Shown piece after piece: positions 24,656-32,452 of a stretch of DNA of 64,000 nt; the first letter of the stretch is position 1; the number at the start of each line of letters is the position of its first letter. The notes beneath the pieces are model-generated. The model was not told where the DNA came from, did not search any database, and saw only the letters and a list, made by a program, of their open reading frames with translations. The stretch is taken from assembly GCA_002383485.1 (NCBI GenBank), contig DFYY01000007.1, positions 42,207 through 106,206 on the forward strand. The letters are read 5' to 3'. Source of the stretch: Bacteroidales bacterium UBA4070. GTDB lineage: Bacteria > Bacteroidota > Bacteroidia > Bacteroidales > VadinHA17. A program made the position numbers and the translations under genes.

Positions 24656-24690
24656 ATTTGCAATTTCCGAATTGCGAATTCCGAATTGGT
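24656..24690 (+). repeat. Heptanucleotide array F1 after metG
   Basis: Five consecutive 7-bp units: GATTTGC, AATTTCC, GAATTGC, GAATTCC, GAATTGG. It begins three bases after the metG stop codon. Confidence 0.7.
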
Positions 24691-24769
24691 GGGCGGTAGA
24701 TTATTCTTTCGACAATTCCCGATGCTAATGGCATTGTATGCCAGGCTGAAATCTATTACGATTCCCCGT

Positions 24770-24804
24770 TAATTCGCAAATCGCAGATCGCAACTCGCAA
24801 TTAC
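24770..24804 (-). repeat. Heptanucleotide array F2, inverted relative to F1
   Basis: Read on the minus strand: TAATTGC, GAGTTGC, GATCTGC, GATTTGC, GAATTAA, five 7-bp units reaching the stop of the HU/SPOR gene. With F1 it forms a long imperfect inverted repeat around an 80-bp core that contains the small hairpin GGCAT-TGT-ATGCC. Confidence 0.7.
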
Positions 24805-25955
24805 TACCTGCTTTTGTAAACCCACGCCCCGGAATACTCCTTCCGCAGCTTTTCAAGAACGACTTTTGCTTCGTCCAATGTCGGGAACGACTGTGCGCTG
24901 ACGCGCAGATAGCCGTCAGGGCCACCGGCCACTTCCGGATCAAATCCCTCCCTGCGCAGTTTTTCGACCATAGTCAGGGCGTTCTCCTCACCCTGGAAGC
25001 TGCCTATGATTATAAGGTATCTGTATTCTTCAACTACCACAGCAGGTGCCCTTCTTGCTGGCGTTTGGGACGTTACTGCCGGCTTTGCGGAGGAGGTCCC
25101 GGAAGTCACTTCAGGCTGAACGGCGGGGGTCTGTGACCTGGCTGCAGGCTTAACAGCAGGAGTCTTAACCGGTGCGGAAGATGTGATTTTAGTTTCTTCA
25201 TTCTGACCGGTTGCAGGAGCTGTTGTCTGCGCCGTCTCAGGCAGAATCACGGTTCCACTGTCACTCACTGCAGAGAGAGGATATTCTGTCGCAGTTGATT
25301 CCCTTTCAGCATCAATCTGTTCACGGTTGAACTCCAGCTCAGCCCTCGCGAGAGGGTTCAGGTTGGATTCCTCAACATCGCTTTTGAATATCTTATCATT
25401 GAACGGCACCAGGGCAAGTGCAATCAGCACAGGACCAACTACCGCGGCTCTCGTAATCAGGCTCCTCATGGAGGGCTGGCTCACCGCAGGTTCGCTGCGT
25501 CTCTCAAGCGCTTTCTTTCGTACGTCAAAGTCGCTGACCGGCTGCCTGTAATAGGCACTGAGGCCATAAGACGACAACAGGTAATTGACCGACAGATCCG
25601 GTTCAAAGACAATCGCTCTTTCGTAATTGAGAGTGAATGTACCCAGCATATCAATCGTCACCGGTTTGTCGGACAGGATTTTTCTTCTCAGATCCTCTGA
25701 CCACTCATTGACAATCTCACGTGCACCGGCATAACCTATTCCGAATACAGAAGAGACATGTCCTATCAGAAGGCCATCATTACCAGTAAGGTGACGATTA
25801 AATGTTATCTTCCTCGAGGGAGGCTCAAAAAGCCCCTCCTTCCGGTCTGTCCGGGCAGGAAAATAGTTTCCTATAAATGCACCAAACCCCGGTACAATGA
25901 CGCAGTCATGCTTTAAAAGAAGTTCTCTGATCAGTCCGCTGATATCCCTCGCCAT
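24804..25955 (-). CDS. HU-like (CCDC81-type) N-terminus plus SPOR domain envelope protein
   Basis: 383 residues from ATG 25955. Residues 1-150 resemble the bacterial CCDC81-HU module (ISGLIRELLLKHDCVIVPGF, then RKITFNRHLTGNDGLL). One membrane helix lies at about 165-185 (ALITRAAVVGPVLIALALVPF region). A long proline/alanine/threonine-rich linker (about 215-305) with repeated TPA and KPA units leads to a C-terminal SPOR domain (about 308-383, YLIIIGSFQGEENALTMVEKL). SPOR domains bind denuded septal peptidoglycan, so the protein probably links a cytoplasmic HU-like module to the cell-division wall. The role of the HU part is unknown. Confidence 0.8.
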   Translation of the reverse strand: MARDISGLIRELLLKHDCVIVPGFGAFIGNYFPARTDRKEGLFEPPSRKITFNRHLTGNDGLLIGHVSSVFGIGYAGAREIVNEWSEDLRRKILSDKPVTIDMLGTFTLNYERAIVFEPDLSVNYLLSSYGLSAYYRQPVSDFDVRKKALERRSEPAVSQPSMRSLITRAAVVGPVLIALALVPFNDKIFKSDVEESNLNPLARAELEFNREQIDAERESTATEYPLSAVSDSGTVILPETAQTTAPATGQNEETKITSSAPVKTPAVKPAARSQTPAVQPEVTSGTSSAKPAVTSQTPARRAPAVVVEEYRYLIIIGSFQGEENALTMVEKLRREGFDPEVAGGPDGYLRVSAQSFPTLDEAKVVLEKLRKEYSGAWVYKSR

Positions 25956-25972
25956 GTATAGCAAATAATGAA

Positions 25973-25980
25973 CAAATATA
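25973..25980 (-). promoter_or_regulatory. HU/SPOR gene promoter -7 box
   Basis: The minus strand reads TATATTTG, a perfect TAnnTTTG, 17 bp before ATG 25955. It rules out the longer reading from an in-frame TTG as the likely start. Confidence 0.5.
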
Positions 25981-26029
25981 AAAAAGAAACCGGAGTTCTC
26001 CTCGGGAAAAAGGGTTAAATAAAATCCAT

Positions 26030-26037
26030 TATCTTCG
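26030..26037 (+). promoter_or_regulatory. Nucleotide-sugar operon promoter -7 box
   Basis: TATCTTCG differs from TAnnTTTG at one base. It is 23 bp before ATG 26061 and is the best candidate for the six-gene run that follows. Confidence 0.4.
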
Positions 26038-26060
26038 CTTTTAAAGATATTTCACGGCAG

Positions 26061-27188
26061 ATGAAAAAGATAGAGATGGTCGACCTCCGGTCGCAGTACG
26101 AGAGGCTCAGGGCTGACATTGACAATGCGGTGGCTGAGGTGATCAGCTCCACCGCTTTTATCAAGGGTCCTGACGTGCGGTGCTTCGAGGAGGATCTGCA
26201 GCGTTACCTGGGCGTCCGGCACGTCATCTCCTGCGCCAACGGCACCGATGCCCTCCAGATTGCCATGATGGCACTGGGTCTAAAGCCCGGTGACGAGGTG
26301 ATCACGACCAATTTTACATTTATCGCGACCGTGGAGGTCATAGAGCTTCTGGGCCTGAAGACAGTACTCGTGGAGCCGGAGCCGGACACCTTCAACATCA
26401 ACATCGAAGCTGTCCGCAAGGCAATCACTCCGCGAACCAGGGCCATAGTACCCGTTCATCTTTTCGGGCAGTGTGCCGATATGGAGCCTATTCTTGAGAT
26501 GGCCCGCGAACATGGCCTTTATGTTATTGAGGATGTGGCTCAGGCCACCGGAGCCATATACCAGTTCAGTGACGGCACAGAGAAAAAGGCCGGCACCATG
26601 GGCACAATAGGCTGCACCTCCTTCTTTCCCTCGAAGAACCTGGGCTGCTACGGCGACGGCGGGGCGCTCTTTACCGATGATGACGGGCTGGCTGCGCTCA
26701 TACGCAGCATCACCAACCACGGAATGAAGGTGAGATATTATCATGACACAATAGGGGTCAACTCACGCCTTGACACCATCCAGGCAGCACTCCTCCGGGT
26801 AAAGCTGCGCCACCTTGATGAGTTCAACGAGGCACGCCGAAGCGCAGCGACACACTATGACAGGGAACTGTCGGGACTGCCCGGCATCAACGTACCTGTC
26901 AGATCTCCTTTCTCGACACACATCTTTCATCAGTACACGCTGCGGATCGGGGATGGCAGACGTGACAGCCTGCGCGAGTGCCTGGAGAATGAAGGCATTC
27001 CCTCAATGATCTACTACCCGGTGCCGCTGCACCTGCAGAAAGCATACCTGCACCTTGGATACGGGCCTGATGAATTCCCCGTGACCTCACGCCTCTCCGG
27101 CGAAGTGCTCTCACTGCCGATGCACACCGAACTTGACGAAGAGCAACTGACCTGGATCACCGGCTGCATCAGGTCAAAATACAATTGA
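26061..27188 (+). CDS. DegT/DnrJ/EryC1 sugar aminotransferase, WbpE-like
   Basis: 375 residues. PLP-dependent sugar aminotransferase signatures: GTDALQIAM (61-69), IEDVAQATGA near 157, and the PLP lysine K192 in FFPSKNLGCYGDGG. In the WbpE role it adds an amino group at C3 of UDP-3-keto-GlcNAc-uronic acid, using glutamate. The three following genes are the other enzymes of that route, which supports the assignment. The gene is 6 bp from the acetyltransferase gene. Confidence 0.85.
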   Translation: MKKIEMVDLRSQYERLRADIDNAVAEVISSTAFIKGPDVRCFEEDLQRYLGVRHVISCANGTDALQIAMMALGLKPGDEVITTNFTFIATVEVIELLGLKTVLVEPEPDTFNINIEAVRKAITPRTRAIVPVHLFGQCADMEPILEMAREHGLYVIEDVAQATGAIYQFSDGTEKKAGTMGTIGCTSFFPSKNLGCYGDGGALFTDDDGLAALIRSITNHGMKVRYYHDTIGVNSRLDTIQAALLRVKLRHLDEFNEARRSAATHYDRELSGLPGINVPVRSPFSTHIFHQYTLRIGDGRRDSLRECLENEGIPSMIYYPVPLHLQKAYLHLGYGPDEFPVTSRLSGEVLSLPMHTELDEEQLTWITGCIRSKYN

Positions 27189-27194
27189 AATAAT

Positions 27195-27773
27195 ATGGAC
27201 AAAGAATATTTTGCACATGACACCGCGGTGATTGACAACGGATGCACAATCGGCCGCGGAACAAAGATATGGCACTTCAGCCACATCATGAAGGACTCGG
27301 TCATCGGTGAGCGGTGCAACATAGGTCAGAACGTGGTGGTTTCTCCCGGCGTGATTCTGGGAAATAATGTGAAGGTCCAGAACAATGTATCAATATATAC
27401 CGGAGTTATATGTGAGGACGATGTATTCCTCGGACCGTCGATGGTATTCACCAATATAACCAATCCGCGCAGCGCCGTCATAAGGCGCGACCAGTATGTC
27501 ACCACCCTGGTCAGGCGCGGAGCCTCTGTTGGCGCCAATGCAACCATCGTGTGCGGCAACGAGATAGGTGAATATTCACTTATCGGCGCCGGAACGGTGA
27601 TAACGAAGCCGGTAAAACCCTTCGCCCTCGTGGTGGGTAACCCCGGACGCCAGACAGGATGGGTCTCCGAATACGGTCACAGACTCTCCTTTGATGACGA
27701 AGGTATAGCCGCCTGCCCGGAGAGCGGCCAGAAATACAGACTGTCCGGCGGGGAAGTGACAAAGATTATTTAA
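27195..27773 (+). CDS. Left-handed beta-helix N-acetyltransferase, WbpD-like
   Basis: 192 residues made largely of hexapeptide repeats (for example VIDNGCTIGRGTKIWHF, VIGERCNIGQNVVVSPGV, VKVQNNVSIYTGV), ending in a cysteine-containing tail. The fold is that of acetyl-CoA-dependent acyltransferases acting as trimers. As WbpD it would acetylate the new 3-amino group of the UDP-sugar acid. It sits directly after the aminotransferase gene and 30 bp before the oxidoreductase gene. Confidence 0.85.
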   Translation: MDKEYFAHDTAVIDNGCTIGRGTKIWHFSHIMKDSVIGERCNIGQNVVVSPGVILGNNVKVQNNVSIYTGVICEDDVFLGPSMVFTNITNPRSAVIRRDQYVTTLVRRGASVGANATIVCGNEIGEYSLIGAGTVITKPVKPFALVVGNPGRQTGWVSEYGHRLSFDDEGIAACPESGQKYRLSGGEVTKII

Positions 27774-27803
27774 CTGATTTATGCCTTCAACAAAAACATT
27801 TTT

Positions 27804-28754
27804 ATGAACAATACACCTAGAAACTTCGGTCTCATAGGGATCGCCGGCTATATTGCCGAACGGCACCTGAGAGCCATAAAAGATACCAATAACCGCCTCC
27901 TGGCAAGCCTCGATAAATTTGACTGCGTGGGGAAGCTCGACAGCTACTTCCCGGAGAGCGACTTCTTCGTGGAGTTCGAGAGGTTTGACAGACACGTTGA
28001 CAAGCTTAAGAGAGTCGGCGTTCAGCTCGACTATGTAAGCATCTGCTCGCCCAACTATCTTCATGACTCACACATCCGCTTCGCCCTGCGCCACCAGGCT
28101 GACGCCATTTGCGAGAAGCCCGTGGTGCTTAACCCCTGGAACATTGACGCTTTGCAGGAGATAGAAAAGGAGACCGGGCACAGGATCTACAACATCCTGC
28201 AACTCAGGTATCACCCTGTCATAATGGAATTGCGTGACAGGATCAGGAACGCACCCGCAGGCAAGAAGCATGACATAGACCTTACATATATCACCAGCCG
28301 CGGCAACTGGTACCATATCTCATGGAAAGGCGATGTCAACAAGTCGGGCGGCATAGCCACAAACATCGGCGTCCACTTCTTTGACATGCTCGGATGGATC
28401 TTCGGACCGGTTATGTCAAACAGGGTGCATCTGCTTGAACCCGATAAGGCCTCCGGTTATCTGGAACTGGAAAATGCCCGCGTCAGATGGTTCCTGAGCA
28501 TCGATATCAATGACCTCCCCGGCCCGGTAAAGGAAAAGGGAAAGAGAACCTACAGGAATATCACGGTTGACGGCGAGGAACTTGAGTTTTCGGAAGGATT
28601 CACCGACCTGCACACCGTCACCTACCGCGAGATCATGAAAGGCAACGGCTATGGAATAGAAGATGCCCGCCAGAGCATTGAAACAGTATACCAGATAAGA
28701 AATTCGGCACTGTCAGTGCTGACAGGAGAATATCACCCCCTCATTAAAAAATAA
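27804..28754 (+). CDS. Gfo/Idh/MocA oxidoreductase, WbpB-like
   Basis: 316 residues. The N-terminal NAD-binding region begins NFGLIGIAGYIAERHLRAI, with EKPVVLNPWN near 110, where the catalytic lysine of the family lies. The C-terminal alpha/beta domain includes GGIATNIGVHFFDMLGWIFG. WbpB oxidises C3 of UDP-GlcNAc-uronic acid to the keto form using NAD. A glycine-rich GxGxxG is replaced by GIAGYI, which is usual for WbpB-like proteins. Two bases separate it from the dehydrogenase gene. Confidence 0.85.
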   Translation: MNNTPRNFGLIGIAGYIAERHLRAIKDTNNRLLASLDKFDCVGKLDSYFPESDFFVEFERFDRHVDKLKRVGVQLDYVSICSPNYLHDSHIRFALRHQADAICEKPVVLNPWNIDALQEIEKETGHRIYNILQLRYHPVIMELRDRIRNAPAGKKHDIDLTYITSRGNWYHISWKGDVNKSGGIATNIGVHFFDMLGWIFGPVMSNRVHLLEPDKASGYLELENARVRWFLSIDINDLPGPVKEKGKRTYRNITVDGEELEFSEGFTDLHTVTYREIMKGNGYGIEDARQSIETVYQIRNSALSVLTGEYHPLIKK

Positions 28755-28756
28755 AT

Positions 28757-30046
28757 ATGTACGATAAACTTAAAAACAAGGAGACAAAGCTCTCTCTCAT
28801 CGGCCTCGGCTATGTAGGCCTTCCCATTGCGCTGGAATTTGCCAGAAAGATCAGCGTGGTTGGCTTTGACATCAGGCCTGACCGTGTGGAGCTTATGAAA
28901 AAGGGAATAGACCCCAGCAATGAGCTTGAATATGAGGACTTTGACGGGACTGACATCAAATTTACCGCCAATCCTGAAGATCTCCGTGAGGCATCTTTTC
29001 ATATTATCGCCGTACCCACGCCGGTGACAAGGCACAACCTGCCGGACCTGGAACCTGTATTAAAAGCCTCCGAAACTGTGGGACGCATCCTGAAGAAAGG
29101 AGACTATGTGGTATATGAATCAACGGTCTACCCCGGCTGTACCGAGGAGGAGTGCATACCGGTGCTCGAGAGGTTTTCAGGCCTGAAGTGCCCGGCCGAT
29201 TTCAAGGTTGGTTTCTCCCCGGAACGTATCAACCCGGGTGACAAGAACCACACCCTGACGAAGATAGTCAAGGTGACCAGCGGCTGCGATGCCGAATCTG
29301 CAGAAACCATTGCCAGAACATATGAACTGATCATTGAGGCCGGCGTACACCGCGCCTCATCAATAAAGGTTGCCGAAGCTGCAAAGATCATCGAGAATAC
29401 GCAGCGCGACATCAACATCGCCTTCATGAACGAACTCTCCATCATCTTCAACAGGATGGGAATCAACACATACGAGGTACTAGAGGCAGCCGGAACAAAA
29501 TGGAACTTTCTGAAGTTCTACCCCGGGCTGGTGGGCGGCCACTGCATCGGCGTCGATCCCTACTACCTCTCATACAAGGCCAAAGCCATGGGTTACCACC
29601 CGCAGATGATAGACTCCGGCCGGTTCACCAATGACAGCATGGGCGCCTACGCCGGCAAGGAGACAGTGAAGAAGCTTATTGCGGCTCACAAGAGTCCCGA
29701 CAGGTCGCGCGTGCTGGTGATGGGAATGACCTTCAAGGAGGATGTGACTGACATACGAAATTCGAAAGTAATTGACGTGGTAAACGAACTGCGTGATTTC
29801 GGCGTGGAAGTAGATGTAATTGACCCGGGAGCATCTTACGAGGAGGTTAAGCATGAGTACGGCCTCGGCCTTAAGAAGGAGCCCGAAGGGAAATATGACG
29901 CCATAATTGTGGCAGTGGCTCACAGGGAATACTGTGGCCTGGATGAGAAATTCTTCCTTGACCTGCTGAACGAGAAAGGCATACTTGTAGACCTCAAGGG
30001 GCTATACAGGAACAGGATGAGATGGCTGACATACTGGAGTCTGTGA
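28757..30046 (+). CDS. UDP-N-acetylhexosamine 6-dehydrogenase (WbpA/WbpO-like)
   Basis: 429 residues of the UDP-glucose/GlcNAc dehydrogenase family: Rossmann GLGYVGLP (16-23), HIIAVPTPV, ESTVYPGCTEE, and the catalytic cysteine C263 in GGHCIGVDPYYL. The C-terminal UDP-binding domain has VLVMGMTFKEDVTDIRNSK. It oxidises C6 of a UDP-HexNAc to the uronic acid with two NAD, the first step of the pathway. Sequence alone does not separate GlcNAc (WbpA) from GalNAc (WbpO/TviB) use; the neighbours favour the WbpA role. The stop overlaps the galE start by one base (TGATG). Confidence 0.88.
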   Translation: MYDKLKNKETKLSLIGLGYVGLPIALEFARKISVVGFDIRPDRVELMKKGIDPSNELEYEDFDGTDIKFTANPEDLREASFHIIAVPTPVTRHNLPDLEPVLKASETVGRILKKGDYVVYESTVYPGCTEEECIPVLERFSGLKCPADFKVGFSPERINPGDKNHTLTKIVKVTSGCDAESAETIARTYELIIEAGVHRASSIKVAEAAKIIENTQRDINIAFMNELSIIFNRMGINTYEVLEAAGTKWNFLKFYPGLVGGHCIGVDPYYLSYKAKAMGYHPQMIDSGRFTNDSMGAYAGKETVKKLIAAHKSPDRSRVLVMGMTFKEDVTDIRNSKVIDVVNELRDFGVEVDVIDPGASYEEVKHEYGLGLKKEPEGKYDAIIVAVAHREYCGLDEKFFLDLLNEKGILVDLKGLYRNRMRWLTYWSL

Positions 30047-31074
30047 TGGGAAGGAAGGTAATTGTAACCGGAGGAACAGGCTACATCGGATCACATACGG
30101 TGGTAGAGCTGATTGTGAGCGGATATGAACCTGTCATAATTGACAATCTGTACAATTCAGATATATCGGTTCTGGAAGGGATACGGGCCATTACCGGCGT
30201 TACCCCGAAGTTCTGGGACTATGATCTGTGCGACAGGGAAAAGCTGGAGGAGGTCTTCAGGGCAGAGGGGAAGGTGGATGCAGTAATTCACTTCGCTGCC
30301 TATAAAGCAGTGGGAGAGTCGGTGAGGAAACCCCTGGATTACTACCGAAACAACCTCACCTCGCTCATGAACCTCCTGGATGCGATGGAGCGTCATGACA
30401 CCCCGGTGCTTGTGTTCTCATCGTCATGCACCGTCTACGGTCAGCCTGACACGCTGCCTGTAACGGAGTCATCGCCCGTGAAGGAAGCTGCTTCACCGTA
30501 TGGCTATACCAAGCAGGCCGGAGAGATCATCATTCGTGATACAATTGCGTCAAGACCAGCACATAAGGCCGTATCACTCAGGTATTTCAACCCTATAGGA
30601 GCACATCCCACAGCCTTCATCGGCGAACTGCCACGCGGAGTGCCGGAGAACCTGGTGCCTTACATTACACAGACTGCTATTGGGCTTCGCGATGAACTGA
30701 AGGTCTTCGGAACCGATTATGACACTCCGGACGGCTCATGCATACGCGACTATCTTCACGTTGTTGACCTGGCGAAGGCACACGTGATGGCGCTGCGCCG
30801 TATTCTGGAAGGTGAGAACAAAGCCGGCTACGAGGTGTTCAATCTCGGAATGGGCAAGGGAGTTTCGGTTCTTGAGGCTATTGCAGCCTTTGAAAAGGCC
30901 ACTGGCGTTAAACTGAAATATACTGTCACTGGCCGCAGGGCAGGCGACATAGAAAAGATTTGGGCAGATCCGTCACTCGCAAACAGGGAGCTTGGATGGA
31001 AGACCGAGATAAGCATCGAGGAGGCCATGGAGACCGCATGGCGATGGGAAAACAGGCTGAAAAACAAGGAATAA
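30046..31074 (+). CDS. galE: UDP-glucose 4-epimerase
   Basis: 342 residues of the extended short-chain dehydrogenase family: VTGGTGYIGSH (7-17), SSSCTVYG carrying the catalytic serine, and YGYTK with the Tyr-Lys pair, ending in the GalE-type RAGDIEKIWADP segment. It interconverts UDP-glucose/galactose and possibly the N-acetyl forms. Start and stop overlap both neighbours by one base (TGATG before, TAATG after), showing tight translational coupling. Longer readings of the frame extend into the dehydrogenase gene. Confidence 0.92.
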   Translation: MGRKVIVTGGTGYIGSHTVVELIVSGYEPVIIDNLYNSDISVLEGIRAITGVTPKFWDYDLCDREKLEEVFRAEGKVDAVIHFAAYKAVGESVRKPLDYYRNNLTSLMNLLDAMERHDTPVLVFSSSCTVYGQPDTLPVTESSPVKEAASPYGYTKQAGEIIIRDTIASRPAHKAVSLRYFNPIGAHPTAFIGELPRGVPENLVPYITQTAIGLRDELKVFGTDYDTPDGSCIRDYLHVVDLAKAHVMALRRILEGENKAGYEVFNLGMGKGVSVLEAIAAFEKATGVKLKYTVTGRRAGDIEKIWADPSLANRELGWKTEISIEEAMETAWRWENRLKNKE

Positions 31075-32129
31075 TGAAGAGGACAATACTTATTACCGGC
31101 GGAGCAGGATTCATCGGATCACATGTCGTAAGGCGTTTCGTGAGAAAATATCCCGAATATACCATAGTCAATGCCGACAAGCTGACTTACGCCGGGAACC
31201 TCGGAAACCTCACCGATATCAGTAAGGCGCCGACCTACACGTTCCGCCGGGTGGATATCGTTGACAAGAAGGCAGTTACAGAACTCTTTAACGAGTTCAG
31301 GTTTGACGGGGTGATCCATCTTGCAGCCGAGTCACACGTTGACAGGTCCATCACCTCACCCGATGAGTTCATCCATACAAACATCCTGGGTACCGTTAAC
31401 CTGCTGACCGCATTCCGTGACATAACCCCTGCCACCGGTGCGGACAAGTTGTTCTACCATATCTCAACCGACGAGGTGTACGGCTCGCTGGAACATGGCG
31501 GTTTTTTCACGGAGCAGACACCCTATGATCCGCGCAGTCCCTATTCAGCATCCAAGGCCAGCTCTGACCATATGGTAAGGGCATTCGGCAATACCTACAA
31601 GCTTCCGTTCGTGATATCCAACTGCTCCAACAACTATGGTCCCAACCAGTTCCCCGAGAAACTCATACCTCTCACTATCAACAATATAAAGACCATGAAG
31701 CCCATACCGGTATATGGTAAAGGTGAGAATATCCGTGACTGGCTCTATGTCGGGGATCACGCAGCTGCGATTGATGTAATCTTCCACCGCGGCAGACCCG
31801 GTGAGACCTATAACGTTGGCGGCGACAATGAGTGGAAGAATATTGACCTGGTCAGGCTGCTCTGTAGCATCATGGACCGTAAGCTGGGCAGGGATTCAGG
31901 CAGTTCGGAAAAACTTATCACATATGTCACTGACCGTGCCGGTCATGATCTGCGCTATGCCATTGACAGCAGGAAGTTACAGGAGGAGCTGGGCTGGAAA
32001 CCGTCGGTCACTTTCGAGCAGGGTCTCGAGATGACGGTTGAATGGTACCTGGCGAATGAAAAATGGCTGGCAGCAATTATCTCCGGTGACTATGCAAAGT
32101 ACTACGAAGATATGTACCGGGGCAGGTGA
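31074..32129 (+). CDS. rfbB: dTDP-glucose 4,6-dehydratase
   Basis: 351 residues, the normal length. ITGGAGFIGSH (7-17), the dehydratase-specific STDEVYGSLEHGGFFTE with the active-site Asp-Glu, and YSASKASSD with the Tyr-Lys pair identify it. It makes dTDP-4-keto-6-deoxyglucose, a branch point for rhamnose and other deoxy sugars. rfbA, rfbC and rfbD are not in the window. It is the last gene of the operon; a repeat cluster follows. Confidence 0.94.
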   Translation: MKRTILITGGAGFIGSHVVRRFVRKYPEYTIVNADKLTYAGNLGNLTDISKAPTYTFRRVDIVDKKAVTELFNEFRFDGVIHLAAESHVDRSITSPDEFIHTNILGTVNLLTAFRDITPATGADKLFYHISTDEVYGSLEHGGFFTEQTPYDPRSPYSASKASSDHMVRAFGNTYKLPFVISNCSNNYGPNQFPEKLIPLTINNIKTMKPIPVYGKGENIRDWLYVGDHAAAIDVIFHRGRPGETYNVGGDNEWKNIDLVRLLCSIMDRKLGRDSGSSEKLITYVTDRAGHDLRYAIDSRKLQEELGWKPSVTFEQGLEMTVEWYLANEKWLAAIISGDYAKYYEDMYRGR

Positions 32130-32169
32130 GGCAATAGGCAATGGGCAGAAGGCAATAGTGTTGGCAATG
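32130..32169 (+). repeat. Heptanucleotide array C (GGCAATR type)
   Basis: Starting right after the rfbB stop codon: GGCAATA, GGCAATG, GGCAGAA, GGCAATA in register (32130-32157), then a fifth GGCAATG at 32163-32169. It leads straight into hairpin C1. Confidence 0.65.
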
Positions 32170-32170
32170 A

Positions 32171-32245
32171 AAGCTCGTAGAGATTAAAGAATTGTAGAAC
32201 AGAGGAATATATGAATCAGACCCTCGTAGAGGGTCAAGAATTGTA
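32171..32245 (+). repeat. Hairpin repeats C1 and C2 (51-bp family)
   Basis: C1 (32171-32197): AAGCT-CGTAG-AGATT, one mismatch in the stem, tail AAAGAATTGTAG. C2 (32219-32245): GACCCT-CGTAG-AGGGTC, tail AAGAATTGTA. The loops are 49 bp apart. Confidence 0.7.
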
Positions 32246-32296
32246 ACAGGGTGTGACCCCAAAATAAAACCGCCGGGGTGGGCGAGGCCCGCATAA

Positions 32297-32442
32297 TACA
32301 ATTCCTGCAGCCCTACAGGCTGCCTCCGGGTGGGTATCTGCTGCTACAATACCTGAAGGCCTGCTACCTTCCTGCCGACTACAGGCTGCCTCCGAATGGG
32401 TATCTGCTGCTCCAATTCCTGAAGGTCTGCTACCTTCCTGCC
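32297..32442 (-). repeat. Inverted hairpin repeats C3-C5 with a 66-bp tandem unit
   Basis: On the minus strand three more hairpins occur. C3 (32297-32322): CAGCC-TGTAG-GGCTG with tail CAGGAATTGTA. C4 (32345-32371): the same stem arms as C5 with one mismatch. C5 (32413-32437): GAAGGT-AGCAG-ACCTTC with tail AGGAATTG. A 66-bp unit (from 32313 and from 32379) is duplicated. Together with the heptads and C1-C2 this fills the 323-bp convergent gap between rfbB and the DUF4954 gene; I see no gene in it. Confidence 0.65.
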
Positions 32443-32452
32443 GAATGCCCTG

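Noticed and set aside
24656..24804. Insertion sequence with inverted ends
   Set aside because: The 80-bp core has no transposase or meaningful open frame, and the ends are periodic arrays and not classical terminal repeats.
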